Assembly: GCA_041168985.1 (NCBI GenBank)
Contig: JBEEKA010000014.1
Location: 1 to 5,867, forward strand
Source of the DNA: ZC4RG30 sp041168985
Lineage (GTDB): Bacteria; Pseudomonadota; Gammaproteobacteria; Steroidobacterales; Steroidobacteraceae
Direction of reading: 5' to 3'
DNA: 5,867 bases
Under the pieces are notes generated by a model. The model ran no database searches. It was not told the DNA's origin and worked only from the letters and a program-made list of their open reading frames with translations. The position numbers and the translations under genes were made by a program. Numbering within the stretch: position 1 is the stretch's first letter; every line of letters starts with the position of its first letter. Below, piece after piece: positions 1-5,867 of this stretch.

Positions 1-58
1 CCCGCCCTGCGCCAGCGCCAAGTCGCTGTTCCACCAACGATTTCCACGCCAGACCGCC
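1..58. other. Short edge region downstream of the DUF5916 gene, no feature assigned
   Basis: This is the sequence beyond the TAG stop of the DUF5916 gene. I see no convincing hairpin followed by a T-tract for the minus-strand transcript, so no terminator is called. On the plus strand one reading frame entering from the left edge ends at a TAG at 60-62. This could be the tail of a convergent gene, but 19 codons are too few to recognise anything. Confidence 0.4.
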
Positions 59-2311
59 CTAGAAGCGCCAGGTATACCCGGCGCGCAGACTGATCTCCGT
101 GCTGGTCGAGCGGAAGCGGCCATCCTTGTCCGTGTCCTGGAAACCATGGTTCGCGACGATGAAGTACTTCTGGCCGGCCTTCGGCACCCAGACCAGTCGG
201 CTCTGGAAGCCCGCCGTTTCCGAGACGTTGTCGTATTGCATGAGCGTGATCCAGCTCAGTGACGACGAAAACACGATCTCGGACGAAGCCGCCAGCACGC
301 GCGTGCTGAACGTGCCACCGCTCAGTTCTATGTCGTTGAAGCTGTAGGCCGCCTTGAGGCCCAGGTAACGCGATGGCCTCCAGGTCAGGTCCCCGCCGAG
401 CGCGAGACGCGTGCCGTCGTAGAAGTCGCCCTTGCGGTAGGTCACATGCCCGCTCCAGGTGCGCTGCGAGCCGGTCTCGAGATCGAACCCGTACTCGCTG
501 AAGGCGTACCGCCCGATCGGCACCACGACGCGACGACCTACGTCCTGGTAGATGGTGAAGGGCGAGGCAAGCTGTTCTTCGCTGCGCTGGGCGACGAAGC
601 GCAGGATGTCTCGGCCGCGCGTTTCCAGTTCCAGTGGCCGCCAGGCGATCACCTGTGACTGCAAGCCCCCATCGAGGCCTTCGATGCGCTCTGCATCGAG
701 GCCGGTGTACCAGGCCTGCAGCAGATCGGTGTGGACGATGCGCGTGAACCCGATATCGACCGTGCTGTCGCGGACCCCGCGACGGCTGACGAAGCCCATT
801 GCCGGCCTGAACTGGGCACCGATCTCCTTCGTGCCCATGCCGAAACGCAGGCCGTCGGCGTTCGGCATGCGGATCCCTGCGCCCCAGGCCGAGGTGCTCC
901 CCGGCCCGCTGCCGGGCGACTGTGCATCCTGGAACCAGCCCTCGGCCTCCAGGCTGCGGCCGCCTTCAAGCCGCGTATTGAGGAACAGGAAATCCACGCC
1001 GTAGAGCGACGCGGAGCCGGCAGTGGCCGGGTCGCCCGAGGTGGCGATGAAGCCCAGGCTGGACTGGTCGAGTACGTCGGCGGATACCCGCAGCACGCCA
1101 AGATCGGTTGCGTCGACGCCTGCCCCGTTCGCAGGCCGGTATTCGCCCTGCCGGACGGCCAGCGCACCGACGCGGAAACGGTCCACGCGTCCACTGAGCT
1201 TGCCGCCCACCGTGATATCCACGGGCGTGCCGGCCGCGGACAGGCCGATTCGGCGCGAGAAGAAAGGTCGACCGCTTTCCTGGCTTGCGCGGGTCGTGGA
1301 CCGATTGTTGAGCAGCACGCTGGTACTGCCGATGCGCCCGAACTCGAACACGTCCGCGTCGTTGAGGAAGAAGTCGCGCTTTTCCGGGAAGAATAGGCCG
1401 AAGCGGGTCAGGTTCACCTGCCGGTCGTCTAGCTCCGTTGCGGAAAAGTCCGTGTTCAGCGTCAGCGAGGCATTCAGCGACGGCGTCAGACGGTAATACG
1501 CGTCGAGCGAAGGCTCGAGCACGGTCGTGTGCGAATCGGTCGTGAAATTGCGCAGATGACGCAGGCCGACCGAAGGCACGACGTCGAGCCCGATGCCCTG
1601 GTCCACGTCCTTGATGCCACGGATCTCGCCCAGGATCGCAGGACCCCAGGTGCGATTGCGGGACACCCAGATGTCTTCTTCGCCTTTGCGGCGAATGGCG
1701 CGGGAGACATTGAAGCCCCAGGCCTCGACGGCCGCATCGAAGGGCAGCGTCTTGAAGGGTATGGCGATCTCAAGGCTCCAGCCGTACTCGGTGCGCTGCG
1801 CCTTTGCGTCCCAGATGACCGTCCAGTCCGACGTGAACGCATTCGGACCCGTGTACAGCATGTCGTTGCGGACGCCGTTGAGGTTCACCTCGAAGCGGTA
1901 GCCGGTGCGGGACGAATCGAAAGGATCGAGGATGATGGCGATGCGGTCGTCTTCCGCGAGACGCGAACCCTGTCGCATGATGTTCGCCGCGATGGCTTCG
2001 GGACCACCGCCGTCCCACAGACGTGCTGCGAGGTAGAGCGCATCGGCATCGTATGCGACGAGGATCTCGGTCTTCTCGGTCCCGGGTTCGCCCGCGTGCG
2101 GGCGGACCTGCCGCAGGTCATCGATCTTCGCCGCCCCTTCCCAGAGCGGTTCATCGATACGGCCATCGATCACGGGACGGCGATCAACGCTCGGAATGGA
2201 CAACGATTTCCGCGCCCCCTCCTGCTGGGCGGGTTCCGTGGCCCGGAGACTTGGCGATGCGATGAAGACCAGGGCAAGCAGCCCATGCAGACACGAATTG
2301 TGAAAACGCAC
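59..2311 (-). CDS. CBM9-like / DUF5916 domain protein, predicted outer-membrane beta-barrel
   Basis: The product is about 750 residues. I place the start at a GTG (2309-2311) because a GGAG Shine-Dalgarno motif (2317-2320) lies five bases upstream and because the protein then begins with a normal signal peptide: basic RFHNS, hydrophobic LLALVFIA, and probable cleavage after SLRA near residue 24. An ATG at 2369-2371 in the same frame would add 20 residues before the signal peptide and run into xseA. Residues about 42-225 resemble a family 9 carbohydrate-binding module: IDGRIDEPLW near 48-57, then the ILDPFDSSRTGYRFEVN stretch. The rest matches DUF5916, with the conserved block DFSATELDDRQVNLTRF and FFPEKRDFF near 288-315 followed by alternating amphipathic strands. 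The last residues, YTWRF, end in Phe, the usual signal for BAM-dependent barrel insertion. Family knowledge gives no established substrate; glycan binding is only inferred from the CBM9 fold. The frame is intact and the protein has about the usual family length. Confidence 0.88.
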   Translation of the reverse strand: MRFHNSCLHGLLALVFIASPSLRATEPAQQEGARKSLSIPSVDRRPVIDGRIDEPLWEGAAKIDDLRQVRPHAGEPGTEKTEILVAYDADALYLAARLWDGGGPEAIAANIMRQGSRLAEDDRIAIILDPFDSSRTGYRFEVNLNGVRNDMLYTGPNAFTSDWTVIWDAKAQRTEYGWSLEIAIPFKTLPFDAAVEAWGFNVSRAIRRKGEEDIWVSRNRTWGPAILGEIRGIKDVDQGIGLDVVPSVGLRHLRNFTTDSHTTVLEPSLDAYYRLTPSLNASLTLNTDFSATELDDRQVNLTRFGLFFPEKRDFFLNDADVFEFGRIGSTSVLLNNRSTTRASQESGRPFFSRRIGLSAAGTPVDITVGGKLSGRVDRFRVGALAVRQGEYRPANGAGVDATDLGVLRVSADVLDQSSLGFIATSGDPATAGSASLYGVDFLFLNTRLEGGRSLEAEGWFQDAQSPGSGPGSTSAWGAGIRMPNADGLRFGMGTKEIGAQFRPAMGFVSRRGVRDSTVDIGFTRIVHTDLLQAWYTGLDAERIEGLDGGLQSQVIAWRPLELETRGRDILRFVAQRSEEQLASPFTIYQDVGRRVVVPIGRYAFSEYGFDLETGSQRTWSGHVTYRKGDFYDGTRLALGGDLTWRPSRYLGLKAAYSFNDIELSGGTFSTRVLAASSEIVFSSSLSWITLMQYDNVSETAGFQSRLVWVPKAGQKYFIVANHGFQDTDKDGRFRSTSTEISLRAGYTWRF

Positions 2312-2316
2312 GCCGA

Positions 2317-2320
2317 CTCC
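2317..2320 (-). promoter_or_regulatory. Ribosome binding site GGAG deciding the DUF5916 start
   Basis: Read on the minus strand, GGAG is followed by TCGGC and then the GTG codon at 2309-2311, a five-base spacing. It supports the GTG start over the upstream in-frame GTG (2333-2335) and ATG (2369-2371), and it is consistent with the signal peptide beginning immediately afterwards. Confidence 0.6.
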
Positions 2321-2328
2321 GCTTGAGC

Positions 2329-2358
2329 ACGACACCCTTGAGGGGGGTGTACTACCAT
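2329..2358 (+). promoter_or_regulatory. Weak candidate promoter for xseA
   Basis: ACGACA (2329-2334, four of six matches to TTGACA) and TACCAT (2353-2358, four of six to TATAAT, keeping the important T1, A2 and T6) are separated by 18 bases. If real, transcription would start about seven bases later, at or next to the GTG start codon at 2365, giving a leaderless or nearly leaderless xseA mRNA. The inverted repeat at 2332-2350 would then overlap the -35 element and the spacer. The matches are modest and could be chance. Confidence 0.2.
2332..2350. repeat. Inverted repeat ACACCC-N7-GGGTGT in the divergent intergenic region
   Basis: ACACCC (2332-2337) and GGGTGT (2345-2350) are perfect 6-bp inverted arms around TTGAGGG. 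The repeat sits in the 53-bp gap between the divergent DUF5916 and xseA starts. As DNA it could be an operator for one or both promoters. As RNA it could form a GC-rich hairpin with a 5-7 base loop, in the leader of either gene. There is no T-tract, so it is not a typical terminator. No regulator can be named from the sequence, and a 6-bp arm could be chance in GC-rich DNA. Confidence 0.35.
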
Positions 2359-2364
2359 CCAACA

Positions 2365-3726
2365 GTGACAATCCAACGCCCTCCCCGCGACGTATACAGC
2401 GTCGGCCGACTGAACCGCGAAGTCCGGATGCTGCTCGAGGCCGGCTTGGCGGCCGTCTGGGTCGAGGGCGAGATCTCGAATTTTAGCGCGCCAGCCTCCG
2501 GCCATTGGTACTTCACGCTCAAGGACCGTGACGCCCAGATCCGGTGTGCCATGTTCCGCGCCCGGAACCTGGGCGTCGGTTTCCGCCCCAAGGAAGGGCA
2601 ACTTCTCCAGGCTCGCGGTCGCGTCAGCGTCTATGAAGCGCGCGGCGACTACCAGCTCATCGTCGAGCAGCTCGAGGACGCGGGCGAAGGCGCCTTGAAG
2701 CGGGAGTTCGAACGGCTGAAGGTCCGTCTGTCCGCGGAGGGCCTGTTCGACGAGGCTCTCAAGAGATCGCTGCCGGCCATGCCACGGCGTATCGCCGTGG
2801 TGACCTCCGCGACCGGTGCCGCCCTGCACGACGTGCTGCACATCCTGGCGCGGCGCTTTCCGCCTTCGGCCGTACTGATACACCCGGTTCCGGTGCAGGG
2901 TGCTGCAGCGGCGCCGGCCATCATCGCGGCGCTGGACGACCTGTCCGCCCGGGCGGACTGCGACGTCGTGATCCTCGCGCGCGGGGGCGGGTCACTCGAG
3001 GACCTCTGGTGCTTCAACGACGAGGGCGTCGCCCGCGCAATCCGTCGCTGTGGGCTGCCCGTGGTGACCGGCGTCGGCCACGAGACCGATTTCACCATTG
3101 CGGATTTCGCCGCCGATGTCCGGGCACCCACGCCCTCCGGTGCTGCGCAACTGGTGGTGCCGGACCGGACGGCCTTGTTGCAGCAGATCGCCGTGCTGCG
3201 CGAACGCCTGCGACTCGCAGCGATGCGCCAGCTCGGGCAGATGCAGCAACGCCATGCCGCGCTGGCCCATCGCCTGCAGCAAACGCATCCGGGAAGCCGC
3301 CTGGCTCAGCAGGCACAGCGCCTCGATGAACTAGAGCAACGGCTGGGACAGGCGACACGCCGTGAGCTGGCCCTGCGTCGCCAGCAGTTCGAGGCGCTGG
3401 CCACGCGCCTGTCGCGCGTCCATCCCGGCATTACGGTGTCCCGCCATGCCGAGCGACTGGATCACATGGCCCAGCGCCTGCGTGCCGCCATCGACCTGCG
3501 ATTCCGCGCCGCATCCCAGAGACTCGCGCTCTCTGCGCGCGCCTTGTCGGCCGTCAGCCCGCTGGCCGTTCTCGACCGGGGCTATGCCATCGCGACCACG
3601 TCGGACGGCACCGCGGTGCGCGATGCCGGACGGCTGGCACCCGGCCAGTCCCTCTCGCTGCGACTCGCGCGCGGGATCGCGCAGGTGACCGTGGCCACTG
3701 CCATCGAACCGAAGGATCCTGCATGA
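2365..3726 (+). CDS. xseA: Exodeoxyribonuclease VII large subunit
   Basis: XseA, with several copies of the small subunit XseB (not in this window), forms the cytoplasmic ATP-independent nuclease that degrades single-stranded DNA from both ends to oligonucleotides in repair. From the GTG at 2365 the protein has 453 residues, close to the 456 of E. coli. An N-terminal OB-fold (about 10-105) begins VYSVGRLNREVR and contains GEISNF and SGHWYFTLKD. The catalytic domain (about 125-270) carries the family motifs RGGGSLEDLW (206-215), GHETD (238-242) and DVRAPTPSGAA (251-261). A long coiled-coil region (about 275-400) follows, then the C-terminal SPLAVLDRGYAI segment. The start is uncertain: an in-frame TTG at 2323 adds 14 residues and a GTG at 2347 adds six, and none of the three has a good Shine-Dalgarno at normal spacing. 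I prefer 2365 because it fits the family's N-terminus and leaves room for divergent promoters. The stop overlaps the next start as ATGA. Confidence 0.96.
   Translation: MTIQRPPRDVYSVGRLNREVRMLLEAGLAAVWVEGEISNFSAPASGHWYFTLKDRDAQIRCAMFRARNLGVGFRPKEGQLLQARGRVSVYEARGDYQLIVEQLEDAGEGALKREFERLKVRLSAEGLFDEALKRSLPAMPRRIAVVTSATGAALHDVLHILARRFPPSAVLIHPVPVQGAAAAPAIIAALDDLSARADCDVVILARGGGSLEDLWCFNDEGVARAIRRCGLPVVTGVGHETDFTIADFAADVRAPTPSGAAQLVVPDRTALLQQIAVLRERLRLAAMRQLGQMQQRHAALAHRLQQTHPGSRLAQQAQRLDELEQRLGQATRRELALRRQQFEALATRLSRVHPGITVSRHAERLDHMAQRLRAAIDLRFRAASQRLALSARALSAVSPLAVLDRGYAIATTSDGTAVRDAGRLAPGQSLSLRLARGIAQVTVATAIEPKDPA
3286..3480 (+). repeat. Two-copy 20-residue repeat within the XseA coiled-coil region
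   Basis: Copy 1 (3286-3345, HPGSRLAQQAQRLDELEQRL) and copy 2 (3421-3480, HPGITVSRHAERLDHMAQRL) are 45 residues apart and identical at 10 of 20 positions, including HPG, RLD and QRL. Equivalent HP/NP-containing repeats occur in E. coli XseA, so this is a family feature of the helical arm that contacts the small subunits, not a recent duplication. The DNA copies have diverged. Confidence 0.6.
3712..3716 (+). promoter_or_regulatory. Ribosome binding site AAGGA for the M23 peptidase gene
   Basis: AAGGA lies inside the last codons of xseA, six bases before the ATG at 3723. Together with the ATGA overlap it indicates that the peptidase is translated from the xseA mRNA, with its own ribosome recruitment as well as possible coupling to xseA termination. 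Confidence 0.65.
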
Positions 3727-4541
3727 CGAGGCTTGTCTTCCTGCTCGCCCTGGCCAGCCTGCCGATCACGGGGACGGCCGCGCTGCCCCGCGGCGAATCG
3801 GTGCCGGGCGGGGTCGCGCTCGTCGATGTCGGCGACGCGAAGGAAACCGCGCCGCTCGTCCAGTACGGCTCGCGTCGCGTGGCAGTCGTGGCGGACAAGG
3901 GACGCTGGTTCGCGGTCATCGGCCTGCCCCTTGCAACGAAACCGGGCAAGGTCCGTGTCGAGCTCCAGCCCGCGGGCGCGTCACCCTCCTCCCGCACGAT
4001 CACGGTACAACCGAAGCAATACGTGGAGCAGCGGCTTACGGTCGAGCCCGGCAAGGTGGACCTTGCACCCGAGGACCTCGCCCGCGTTGAAGTCGAGCAG
4101 AAGCGCATCCGCGCGGCGCTGGATCGCTTCAGCGACACGGTACCGGCAAGCTTTGCCCTGCGTTCGCCGGTCCCGGGCCGCCGTTCCAGCTCCTACGGGC
4201 TGCGTCGTGTCTTCAACGGCCAGCCGCGCTCACCCCATTCCGGCATGGATATCGCCGCGGCCACCGGCACGCCGATCCTCGCGCCGGCCGACGGCGTCGT
4301 ACTCGACGCCGGCGATTTCTTCTTCAACGGGAACACCGTGTTCGTGGATCACGGCGCGGGATTCGTGACGATGTACTGCCACCTGAGCGCGACCGAAGTA
4401 AAACCGGGCGACGCCGTCACGGCGGGACAGGAGATCGGCAAGGTCGGTGCAACGGGCCGCGTCACCGGCCCGCATCTTCACTTCGGCGTGACGCTCAACG
4501 GCGCTTTGGTCGACCCGTCGCTTTTCCTGCCGCCGCCCTGA
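3723..4541 (+). CDS. M23 family (LytM-type) zinc metallopeptidase, exported
   Basis: The product (272 residues) is predicted to be exported and to act on the cell wall; M23 enzymes usually cleave peptide cross-bridges or stem peptides of peptidoglycan. A signal peptide (MTRLVFLLALASLPITGTA, cleavage near residue 19-20) is followed by a beta-rich region of about 100 residues that resembles the Peptidase_M23 N-terminal domain, a short charged helix (about 119-138), and the catalytic domain (about 145-270). All expected active-site residues are present: H172 and D176 in HSGMD, H220 in YCHLS, and H251 and H253 in GPHLHFG. H172, D176 and H253 should bind zinc, with H220 and H251 catalytic, so it is predicted to be an active enzyme and not a degenerate EnvC/NlpD-type activator. 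The motif FNGQPRSPHSGMD is typical of this subfamily. The ATG start is fixed by a good AAGGA site and the signal peptide. It overlaps xseA by 4 bp and the convergent der gene by 47 bp. The specific substrate cannot be told from sequence. Confidence 0.93.
   Translation: MTRLVFLLALASLPITGTAALPRGESVPGGVALVDVGDAKETAPLVQYGSRRVAVVADKGRWFAVIGLPLATKPGKVRVELQPAGASPSSRTITVQPKQYVEQRLTVEPGKVDLAPEDLARVEVEQKRIRAALDRFSDTVPASFALRSPVPGRRSSSYGLRRVFNGQPRSPHSGMDIAAATGTPILAPADGVVLDAGDFFFNGNTVFVDHGAGFVTMYCHLSATEVKPGDAVTAGQEIGKVGATGRVTGPHLHFGVTLNGALVDPSLFLPPP
4495..4541. other. Convergent 47-bp coding overlap between the M23 peptidase gene and der
   Basis: The peptidase stop (TGA, 4539-4541) lies beyond the der stop (4495-4497 on the minus strand), so both genes code through this segment on opposite strands. 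It encodes the C-terminus of the peptidase (NGALVDPSLFLPPP) and the end of the basic Der tail (AAAGKATGRPKRR). No intergenic space exists for a terminator, so each transcript must extend into the other gene. Confidence 0.85.
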
Positions 4542-5867
4542 CGCGCGGTCCGCGCGTATTGTCCTTGCCGCTGCGACTGCTGCCGGGCTTCACCTTGGCG
4601 GCATCACGCACGGGCCGCACCTTCGGCGGCGAGGCCTTGCCGGCGCCGCCCTTCTTGGCCGCGGCACTTTTCGCGCTTTCCTGCTTGGCCTTGGCGCGAC
4701 CACCGCTCTTGCCCCGGGTCGTCGCGCGGTCCACGACATCCGGCCGCGAGGTCGTCTTGCGCATGTCGCGCCGCTTGTCGAAGGGATTCGCGTCGGTGCG
4801 GAATTCCAGCACCACGGGATTGGCGAAGAGGTCGAAGGCTTCGCGGAACACGTTGGACAGGTAGCGGCGATACGCGTCCGGCACGGCGAAGGTCTGGTTG
4901 CCATGCACGATGATCCGGGGCGGGTTCTTGCCACCCTGGTGGGCGTAGCGCAGCTTGATGCGACGGCCCTGCACCAGCGGCGGCTGGTGGGCCTCGATGG
5001 CCTTTTCCATCACGCGCGTGAGCTGCGGCGTCGCCATCGATCGCATCGATGCGTCGTAGGCCTTCACGGAAGCACGCGCCAGTTCGCCGACACCCGTCCC
5101 GTGCCGCGCCGAGATGTAGTGCACCGGAGCGAAAGGCACAAAGTTCAGGCGCAGCGCGAGGTCGTTCTGGATCGTCTCGCGCTGGTCGCTGGCGATGCCG
5201 TCCCATTTGTTCACGGCGATCACGAGCGCACGGCCGCGCTCGAAAGCGATGCCCAGCACGCTCGCGTCCTGTTCGGCCACTTCCGAATGGGCGTCCAGCA
5301 CCATCACGACGACATGCGCCGCGGCGATGGCCTGCAGCGTCTTGGCGACGCTCGCCTTTTCCACGTCGTCCTCGACGCGCGAACGACGGCGCACGCCCGC
5401 CGTGTCGATCAGCGTGAAACGCCGGCCATCGCGTTCGAAAGGCACGAAGATGCTGTCGCGGGTGGTGCCCGGCAGGTCCGTGGCGATCACTCGGTCTTCG
5501 CCGATGAAACGGTTCACCAGGGTGGACTTGCCGACGTTCGGACGACCGATGATGGCGATGCGGATCGAATCGTCATCCGGCGGCGCGGCATCCGTGTCCG
5601 GCTCGAGCCCCTTTAGGACCTCGTCCATGAGGCTGTCGCAGTGCGTGCCATGCACGGCGGCGATGGCAAAAGGCTCGCCGCAACCCAGCCGGTGGAATTC
5701 GGCGCCGATGACACCGGGATCGCGGCCCTCGGCCTTGTTCACCGCCAGCGTGACCGGCTTGCCGGAACGTTTCAGCAGGCGCGCAACGAACATGTCCTCG
5801 TTCGTGAGGCCGACGCGGCCATCGACGACCAGTACAAGGCGATCCGCCTCGGCGATCGCGCGTTCGG
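4495..5867 (-). CDS. der: GTPase Der (EngA), ribosome biogenesis; 5' end beyond the window
   Basis: Der is an essential cytoplasmic GTPase with two G domains in tandem and a C-terminal KH-like domain; it assists maturation of the 50S ribosomal subunit. About 456 residues are visible. The frame stays open to the right edge, and the residues upstream of the ATG at 5791-5793 (EADRLVLVVDGRVGLTNED) match the middle of GTPase domain 1, so that ATG is internal and roughly 70 N-terminal residues are missing. Domain 1 shows its G4 motif as NKAEG (5725-5739). Domain 2 is complete: GRPNVGKST (5521-5547), PGTTRDS, DTAGVRRRSR, NKWDG (5197-5211) and SARHGTG. The KH-like domain follows, with HQPPLVQGRRIKLRYAHQGG and GNQ..VPDAYRRYL. 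After DKRRDMR comes a tail of about 87 residues (4498-4758) rich in Lys, Arg, Ala and Gly, far longer than the short basic tail of E. coli Der. The TGA stop is at 4495-4497. Its last 15 codons are antisense to the end of the M23 gene. Confidence 0.96.
   Translation of the reverse strand, partial: ERAIAEADRLVLVVDGRVGLTNEDMFVARLLKRSGKPVTLAVNKAEGRDPGVIGAEFHRLGCGEPFAIAAVHGTHCDSLMDEVLKGLEPDTDAAPPDDDSIRIAIIGRPNVGKSTLVNRFIGEDRVIATDLPGTTRDSIFVPFERDGRRFTLIDTAGVRRRSRVEDDVEKASVAKTLQAIAAAHVVVMVLDAHSEVAEQDASVLGIAFERGRALVIAVNKWDGIASDQRETIQNDLALRLNFVPFAPVHYISARHGTGVGELARASVKAYDASMRSMATPQLTRVMEKAIEAHQPPLVQGRRIKLRYAHQGGKNPPRIIVHGNQTFAVPDAYRRYLSNVFREAFDLFANPVVLEFRTDANPFDKRRDMRKTTSRPDVVDRATTRGKSGGRAKAKQESAKSAAAKKGGAGKASPPKVRPVRDAAKVKPGSSRSGKDNTRGPRVRAAAGKATGRPKRR

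Noticed and set aside
731..1396. Open frame of 221 codons on the plus strand inside the DUF5916 gene
   Set aside because: It is antisense to the DUF5916 coding sequence and its translation shows no family motif.
1529..2326. Open frame of 265 codons on the plus strand opposite the DUF5916 gene
   Set aside because: It is fully antisense to a gene with clear family motifs and a signal peptide, shows no recognisable domain, and long antisense frames are expected in GC-rich DNA.
2332..2350. Inverted repeat as a rho-independent terminator
   Set aside because: It lies between two divergent gene starts and neither strand has a following T-tract.
2369..2371. ATG as the start of the DUF5916 gene
   Set aside because: It would put 20 extra residues before the signal peptide and overlap the xseA start; the GTG at 2309-2311 has a well-spaced GGAG site.
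2170..2883. Open frame of 237 codons on the minus strand across the DUF5916/xseA junction
   Set aside because: It overlaps conserved parts of xseA in antisense and the DUF5916 signal peptide region in another frame; no motif supports it.
4604..5206. Open frame of 200 codons on the minus strand in another frame of der
   Set aside because: It lies within the der coding sequence on the same strand; the der frame has all GTPase and KH motifs, so this is an out-of-frame shadow.
4903..5616. Open frame of 237 codons on the plus strand opposite der
   Set aside because: It is antisense to the conserved second GTPase domain of Der and its His/Arg/Asp-rich translation is typical of a shadow frame.
5791..5793. 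ATG as the start of der
   Set aside because: The frame stays open to the window edge and the upstream residues match Der GTPase domain 1, so this ATG is an internal methionine and the gene is simply cut by the window.

Overview
This window looks like ordinary, densely packed chromosomal DNA from a GC-rich proteobacterium, most likely a gammaproteobacterium of the Xanthomonadales, Nevskiales or Steroidobacterales type. That placement is inferred from the high GC content, the xseA/der neighbourhood (these two genes also lie close together in E. coli) and the presence of a large DUF5916 outer-membrane-type protein. No mobile element, CRISPR array, tRNA, rRNA or clear sign of horizontal transfer was seen. 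Every stretch longer than about 60 bases is coding.

Layout from left to right. Positions 1-58 are a short non-coding or undetermined edge. Positions 59-2311 (minus strand) encode a secreted protein of about 750 residues with an N-terminal CBM9-like domain and a DUF5916 C-terminal region that ends in the terminal phenylalanine typical of outer-membrane beta-barrels. A 53-bp divergent intergenic region (2312-2364) carries a perfect 6-bp inverted repeat. Positions 2365-3726 (plus strand) are xseA, the large subunit of exodeoxyribonuclease VII. Positions 3723-4541 (plus strand) are an M23-family (LytM-type) metallopeptidase with a signal peptide and a complete zinc/catalytic residue set, overlapping xseA by ATGA. 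Positions 4495-5867 (minus strand) are the 3' part of der (engA), the tandem-GTPase ribosome assembly factor. Its 5' end, including the first part of GTPase domain 1, lies beyond the right edge.

xseA and the peptidase gene form a translationally coupled pair running towards der. The two convergent genes overlap tail to tail by 47 bp, so there is no room for a terminator between them. Functionally the genes are a housekeeping mix: DNA repair, cell-wall remodelling, ribosome biogenesis and an outer-membrane protein of unknown role. I did not find evidence of a new multi-gene system. The most interesting points are the unusually long basic tail of Der, the compact divergent promoter region with its inverted repeat and a possibly leaderless xseA, the convergent overlap, and the uncharacterised DUF5916 protein.
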